A model generated the notes under the pieces. That model was not told where the DNA came from, ran no database searches, and was given only the letters and a program-made list of their open reading frames with translations. From an uncultured Dialister sp. (lineage in GTDB: Bacteria; Bacillota; Negativicutes; Veillonellales; Dialisteraceae): a stretch of 8,561 nucleotides of DNA. This document shows positions 5,460 through 8,561 of this stretch, one piece after another (the stretch's first letter is position 1; each line of letters starts with the position of its first letter). The position numbers and the translations under genes were made by a program. The DNA lies in NCBI GenBank assembly GCA_934216155.1, contig CAKQBK010000083.1, positions 1 to 8,561 of the forward strand, read 5' to 3'.

Positions 5460-5501
5460 GACTAGTAGCTAGGGATTAGTAACTAGGCCCTAGGGATTAG
5501 G
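5460..5501. repeat. Third heptad family (NNNTAGK), six units
   Basis: The units GACTAGT, AGCTAGG, GATTAGT, AACTAGG, CCCTAGG and GATTAGG run without gaps. TAG recurs every 7 bases. This is again a period-7 array, but with another unit sequence. It is rich in CTAG, normally a rare tetranucleotide in bacterial DNA. Confidence 0.7.
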
Positions 5502-5531
5502 TGCCTATATCGGTATTTGCACTAGCGGCTA

Positions 5532-5700
5532 CCCTCTTCCTCTGGAAGGGGGGCAGGGGGGATAGCTCGCTGTAGCGGATACACTGAGATGAGATATATA
5601 GTGGTGCTGGCGTTCTGCGAAGGCGGCTAGTCTAACAACTCTTCTTCATCGGCCTATCCCTGGCTCGCAAGCGAGCCTGCCCCTTCCTGAGGAAGGGGCT
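5532..5700. repeat. Palindromic repeat with CCTTCC-AGGAAGGGG ends
   Basis: The left arm (5532-5564, CCTCTTCCTCTGGAAGGGG...GCAGG...GGGGATAG) and the right arm (5651-5700, CCTATCCC...TGCCCCTTCCTGAGGAAGGGG) are inverted copies. Each tip can form its own small hairpin. The right arm carries an extra near-palindrome, GGCTCGCAAGCGAGCC (5662-5677), that the left lacks. The interior (5565-5650) has no gene. Confidence 0.7.
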
Positions 5701-5735
5701 CTTTGCTGGTTCTGCAGTGATGGTATGCAAAAAAA

Positions 5736-5958
5736 CAGAACCCTATGACAGCGGATTCATACCGAGTGCCACGTACCAAAGACACACCACCAGAACCTTA
5801 GCATACACGAATCATCTCCATGAGCGATTAGTGAAAAGCAAGTACCCAGAACCTTTTGACAGCGGAATCATACAGCGTGTCACAAACCAAAGACACACCA
5901 ACAGAACCTTTACCAATCATCTCCATGAGCAACTATAGAAATACACGATCACAGAACC
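5736..5958. repeat. 111-bp tandem duplication punctuated by CAGAACC
   Basis: Two diverged units (5736-5846 and 5847-5951) share ATGACAGCGG/TTGACAGCGG, ACCAAAGACACACCA and AATCATCTCCATGAGC. CAGAACC occurs at 5736, 5791, 5847, 5902 and 5952, that is, every 50-56 bases. CAGAACCTT is the reverse of the nonamer AAGGTTCTG found in the mosaic elements. A GGTTCTG at 5708 forms a hairpin with the first CAGAACC. A frame from 5717 to 5938 stays open through both units but has no ribosome binding site. Confidence 0.75.
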
Positions 5959-6006
5959 CTATTAAATATTCTTTAGCATATTATAAAATTATTCTTCATG
6001 TACGTA

Positions 6007-6058
6007 CCACTTGAGAACACATTACAAGTGGATTTGATACCATGCTATTTGTTATAAT
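6007..6058 (+). promoter_or_regulatory. Possible promoter with overlapping inverted repeat upstream of the TpsB gene
   Basis: TATAAT at 6053-6058 is preceded by TTGATA (6034-6039), but with only 13 bases between them. A conventional -35 would have to be weak (around 6030-6035). Just upstream, CCACTTG (6007-6013) and CAAGTGG (6025-6031) form a perfect 7-bp inverted repeat with centres 18 bases apart, as an operator or hairpin might. This is the only promoter-like site in the 350 bases before the TpsB gene. Its transcript would carry the mosaic element as a long leader. Confidence 0.4.
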
Positions 6059-6118
6059 AGTATATATTTATACATTTTATGCAGGTAAGTATGATTATAG
6101 GTCGTGTAGACATGTTGT

Positions 6119-6336
6119 TGGGTTAAGGATTTGCGGTAGCTAGTATGAATTCGCTAGTGCTTACAGGTTTCTCAAGGTTCTCAAGGTTCTCAGGTTTTCC
6201 AAATGAGCTAATAGACGCTAGCGGTATTGGCTCATTCGAGGAACGTGAGAAACTTGAGTAACCTGAGTATCCTGAGCAACCTTTGTATCAGCAGAATGCA
6301 TCGCAAATATCGCTTAACTTAATAACATCGAGGCGT
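6119..6336. repeat. Nonamer mosaic palindromic element, copy 2 (arms inverted)
   Basis: The left end, GGGTTAAGGATTTGCG (6120-6135), is the reverse complement of the right arm of copy 3. The right end, GCATCGCAAATATCGCTTAA (from 6298), is the reverse complement of the left arm. Nonamer tracts (6163-6200 and 6240-6284) form the stem. The core has AATGAGCTAAT and CGCTAGCG (6216-6223) in the same plus-strand orientation as copy 3. It ends 15 bases before the TpsB start codon, so it lies in the probable 5' leader. Confidence 0.8.
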
Positions 6337-6351
6337 ATGAAGAGGGACAGT

Positions 6352-8040
6352 ATGAAAATCAAACAGGTAGGATGGATGATGGCTGTATTGGCTGGTTGTT
6401 TCCTGGGAAGCCAAACCGTATGTGCGGCGAATCCGGAAAGTTTACCTCCTGATCGTATCAGTCAATCAGGAACGCTGCAGATGAATCGCATGCAGCAATA
6501 CATGGAACGGGAACGGGTGAACCGGCAGATTGCGGAAGATCGGGCGGCCCAACAGAAGCAGCTGCAGCAGAAACAGCAGGAAGAAAATAAGCCGGAAGAG
6601 GAAATTCATTTCCCTCTGAAGCAAATTCTGGTGGATCCGTCGGTGGTTCTTTCTGAAAAGGAAATCCATGATATCACGGCTCCTTACGAAGGAAAAGAAA
6701 CAACCTTGCAGGACGTGTACCAGGTGGTGGAGAAAATCAATGCCCTCTATAGCGAAAAAGGCTATGCCACCTGCCGTGCCTTCCTTCCGCCCCAGACCGT
6801 AGAAGAAGGGACAGTGCACATCCTTCTGGTGGAAGGTAAAACCGAAGAAGCCACGGTGGTGAACAACCAGCAAATCAAGGCGGATTACATCAAGAAACGA
6901 CTGTCCCTCAAAGAGGGGGATGTGGCCAATTTGAAACAATTGAACAAAGAACTGCTCCGTTTCAATGGCACCAATACCACCCAGCTGCGGATCGTCATGA
7001 AAGCCGGCAAAGCACCGGGCACCACGGATTATGAAATTGTAGCCTATGAACCGAAGCGTACCACCTGGTCTCTCTTTGAAGATAATGCGGGCAGCGATAC
7101 CAGCGGACTCTATCGCACGGGACTCTTCTATAGCAATAAGAGCTTGTCCGGCGTGGGCGATGCCTTGGGCGTAGGAACCGTTATCAGTGAAGGCACAAGA
7201 GCAGCCAATGCCACTTATAGCCATTACCTAGGTCGTCGCGGCACAAAGATGAATTTCCTTTATAGCACCAATGCGGTGAAAACTGTAGACGGGGCTTACA
7301 AAGACATGGTGAAAGGCCATGCCAATGCGTTCGCCATCGGCTTTACTCATCCATTGGTGGTGAATGAAAAGAAACGAATCGAACTGTCCTTGGACTACAA
7401 CCACCAGAATTCCAAGAGTGATTTCATGGTGAAAGATACTCGGTTCAATATCGTTAACGATACCGTGCAGGACGTTTCCTTGGGATTGGCATTGACCGAT
7501 TATGGAAATACCCACGTGTTGTATCGGAAACACAGCTTCGTTATGGGTGAAAGCGATAGCAAGCCGGGCATGTCCAAAGCCACCAGCCAGCATTTCCATT
7601 TCTATAAATTCAATGGCTTGTATCAGAAATCTTATACACCGGGCCGGGTTCTTTCCATTCGCACCGATGCCCAGTGGAGTCCTATCGACGGCATGGTTAG
7701 CGCCAGACAATACTACATCGGCGGCATGTATAGCGTTCGTGGGTACAAAGAAAACTACCTGGGCGGTGACAGCGGCTTCACCTTCAGCACCGAATACCAG
7801 ATGCCCATAGGCAATCACAACACCTATGGCTTTACCTTCTTCGATTATGGCCGCATCCACATGAGCGGACAAAGTGCTGATTTTGACAAATACCTGGCCA
7901 GCGTCGGCTTCGGCGTCCGCCAGCAGATCGGCAAAAACTACTCCGCCAGCTTCCACCTTGGCTTCCCACTGAAACGGGACTTCCAAGCCGAAAAAGTGAG
8001 CCCCGTGAGAGTGCATTTTGTGCTGAGTGGACAGTTTTGA
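6352..8040 (+). CDS. TpsB/ShlB-type outer-membrane transporter of two-partner secretion
   Basis: This 562-residue protein is the expected size for the TpsB branch of the Omp85 superfamily, which exports a large TpsA adhesin or hemolysin across the outer membrane. Residues 1-25 are a signal peptide ending near VCAA. A Gln/Glu-rich likely coiled coil follows (about 45-80), then a POTRA_2 domain (84-162: HFPLKQILVDPSVVLSEKEI ... GYATCRAFLPPQTVEEGTVHI ... LVEG), a second POTRA (163-233), and a beta-barrel from about 237 to the C-terminal Phe562. The VRGY motif of loop L6 is at 462-465. The last strand VHFVLSGQF ends in Phe as outer-membrane proteins do. ATG at 6352 has AGAGGGA upstream. The frame is open to a TTG at 6283, but that part is repeat DNA. 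LAGC at 13-16 also resembles a lipobox. The TpsA partner is not in the window. Confidence 0.92.
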   Translation: MKIKQVGWMMAVLAGCFLGSQTVCAANPESLPPDRISQSGTLQMNRMQQYMERERVNRQIAEDRAAQQKQLQQKQQEENKPEEEIHFPLKQILVDPSVVLSEKEIHDITAPYEGKETTLQDVYQVVEKINALYSEKGYATCRAFLPPQTVEEGTVHILLVEGKTEEATVVNNQQIKADYIKKRLSLKEGDVANLKQLNKELLRFNGTNTTQLRIVMKAGKAPGTTDYEIVAYEPKRTTWSLFEDNAGSDTSGLYRTGLFYSNKSLSGVGDALGVGTVISEGTRAANATYSHYLGRRGTKMNFLYSTNAVKTVDGAYKDMVKGHANAFAIGFTHPLVVNEKKRIELSLDYNHQNSKSDFMVKDTRFNIVNDTVQDVSLGLALTDYGNTHVLYRKHSFVMGESDSKPGMSKATSQHFHFYKFNGLYQKSYTPGRVLSIRTDAQWSPIDGMVSARQYYIGGMYSVRGYKENYLGGDSGFTFSTEYQMPIGNHNTYGFTFFDYGRIHMSGQSADFDKYLASVGFGVRQQIGKNYSASFHLGFPLKRDFQAEKVSPVRVHFVLSGQF

Positions 8041-8088
8041 TTTGGTAGAAAACGATTTCCTAACAATGTGCCTTGGCTAAAATCATAT

Positions 8089-8169
8089 AGTGAGGAGTTA
8101 GGAATGAGGAGTGAGGAGTGGTGGTGGCGGCGCATAATATTTGAAAGCGCCCCAATACCCTATTTTTAT
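8089..8169 (+). repeat. Heptad-repeat element, copy G (hybrid hairpin)
   Basis: Heptads (8089-8120) lead to a hairpin with left arm GGCGGCGC (8126-8133), as in copies A and E, but right arm GCGCCCC (8147-8153), as in copies C and F. Only about 5 bp pair (GGCGC/GCGCC). AATACCCTATTTTTAT follows. It lies about 50 bases after the TpsB stop in the same direction and may be a weak terminator for it. The rest of the gap to the next mosaic element (8170-8243) has no gene. Confidence 0.8.
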
Positions 8170-8243
8170 AAAATACTAAAAGACTTTAGCAATATTAGAA
8201 AATCAAATTTGTCAAATGTATCGCTAGCGGTTGCGCCTTATCG

Positions 8244-8498
8244 CCCCCGTCGGGGTAATGCCATTAAGTTAAGCGAAATATGCGATGATTTCTGTTGATG
8301 CAAAGGTTACTCAGGTTTCTCAGGCTACTTAGGTTTCTCACGTTTCTCGAATGAGCTAATGACGCTAGCGTCTACCGGCACATTCGGAGAACCTGAGCAG
8401 CCTGAGAAACCTGAGCAACTTTGGAGCCTGTCACCACTAGCGGAGTCATGTCTACTAACGCAAATCCTTAACTTAACAGCATTGCCCGCCGGGGGAGA
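8244..8498. repeat. Nonamer mosaic palindromic element, copy 3
   Basis: The outer inverted arms are CCCCCGTCGGGGTAATGCC plus TTAAGTTAAG (8244-8273) and CTTAACTTAA...GCATTGCCCGCCGGGGG (8467-8495). The nonamer stem (CAGGTTTCT type) at 8301-8349 pairs with 8379-8424, about 45 bp with few mismatches. The core is GAATGAGCTAATGA, CGCTAGCG (8363-8370), ...CATTCG. A further CGCTAGCG lies just outside at 8222-8229. This is the cleanest copy and serves as reference for the family. Confidence 0.82.
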
Positions 8499-8520
8499 AT
8501 TAAAGAGGTGTGCAAGCGAA

Positions 8521-8556
8521 CTACATCGCTAGGAGCGTAGCGACGCAGGGATGTAG
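8521..8556. repeat. Inverted repeat CTACATC/GATGTAG at the window end
   Basis: CTACATC (8521-8527) and GATGTAG (8550-8556) enclose a smaller dyad (GCTA...TAGC, 8528-8541). It is short, has no T-run in view, and probably belongs to another repeat family cut off by the window end. Confidence 0.5.
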
Positions 8557-8561
8557 TGAGA

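Noticed and set aside
5717..5938. 73-codon frame over the 111-bp duplication as a gene
   Set aside because: There is no ribosome binding site or promoter. Differences between the two units are not mainly synonymous. It is kept only as a finding.
5736..5958. CRISPR array
   Set aside because: The recurring motif is only 7-9 bases, and the intervening segments repeat each other instead of being unique.
6466..8016. Two long minus-strand frames (252 and 262 codons)
   Set aside because: Both are shadows of the TpsB gene, whose domains and VRGY motif are clear on the plus strand.
8068..8298. 76-codon frame after TpsB
   Set aside because: It translates heptad copy G and the start of mosaic copy 3, and resembles no protein.

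Overview
The window looks like a chromosomal stretch of a diderm Firmicute (class Negativicutes, for example an Acidaminococcus-, Dialister- or Veillonella-like organism). It combines a Firmicutes-style rpsF-ssb-rpsR operon, with strong AGGAGG-type ribosome binding sites and TTGNNN/TATAAT promoters, with an outer-membrane two-partner-secretion transporter, which only a bacterium with an outer membrane needs. The genus is not certain. I see no CRISPR array, prophage, transposase or recognisable defence system.

Layout: (1) 119-751, a TPR lipoprotein. (2) 752-1275, a gene-free stretch of nested inverted repeats. (3) 1310-1612, a small unknown membrane protein. (4) 1613-1890, more repeats. (5) 1904-3130, the rpsF-ssb-rpsR operon with promoter, leader and terminator. 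(6) 3132-3349, repeats and terminator-like hairpins between convergent transcription units. (7) 3344-4669 on the minus strand, a MATE-family efflux protein with its own promoter. (8) 4718-5107, a tandem-nonamer mosaic repeat. (9) 5137-5429 on the minus strand, a standalone structured small RNA with promoter and terminator (6S RNA is a possibility, not proven). (10) 5440-5960, several unrelated repeat types, including a 111-bp tandem duplication. (11) 6007-6336, a promoter-like region and a second complete mosaic repeat. (12) 6352-8040, a TpsB/ShlB-type outer-membrane transporter. (13) 8089-8561, repeats again, including a third complete mosaic element.

The most striking feature is the intergenic DNA. 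Nearly every gap is filled by two families of structured repeats. The heptad family (7 copies) has 7-bp tandem units, a GC-rich hairpin and often a T-run. It sits against gene 3' ends and in places supplies the stop codon. Its hairpin arms vary in a compensatory way. The nonamer mosaic family (3 complete copies and 1 half copy) has outer inverted arms, 9-bp tandem repeats forming a long stem, and a central CGCTAGCG palindrome. The core is flipped relative to the arms in two of three copies. These look like non-autonomous mobile or recombining elements that also supply terminators and leader structures.

Functionally, the genes are mostly independent units: ribosome and replication housekeeping (S6, SSB, S18), envelope proteins (lipoprotein, small membrane protein, TpsB) and drug/metabolite export (MATE). 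The TpsB secretion partner (TpsA) is not in the window and may lie downstream.
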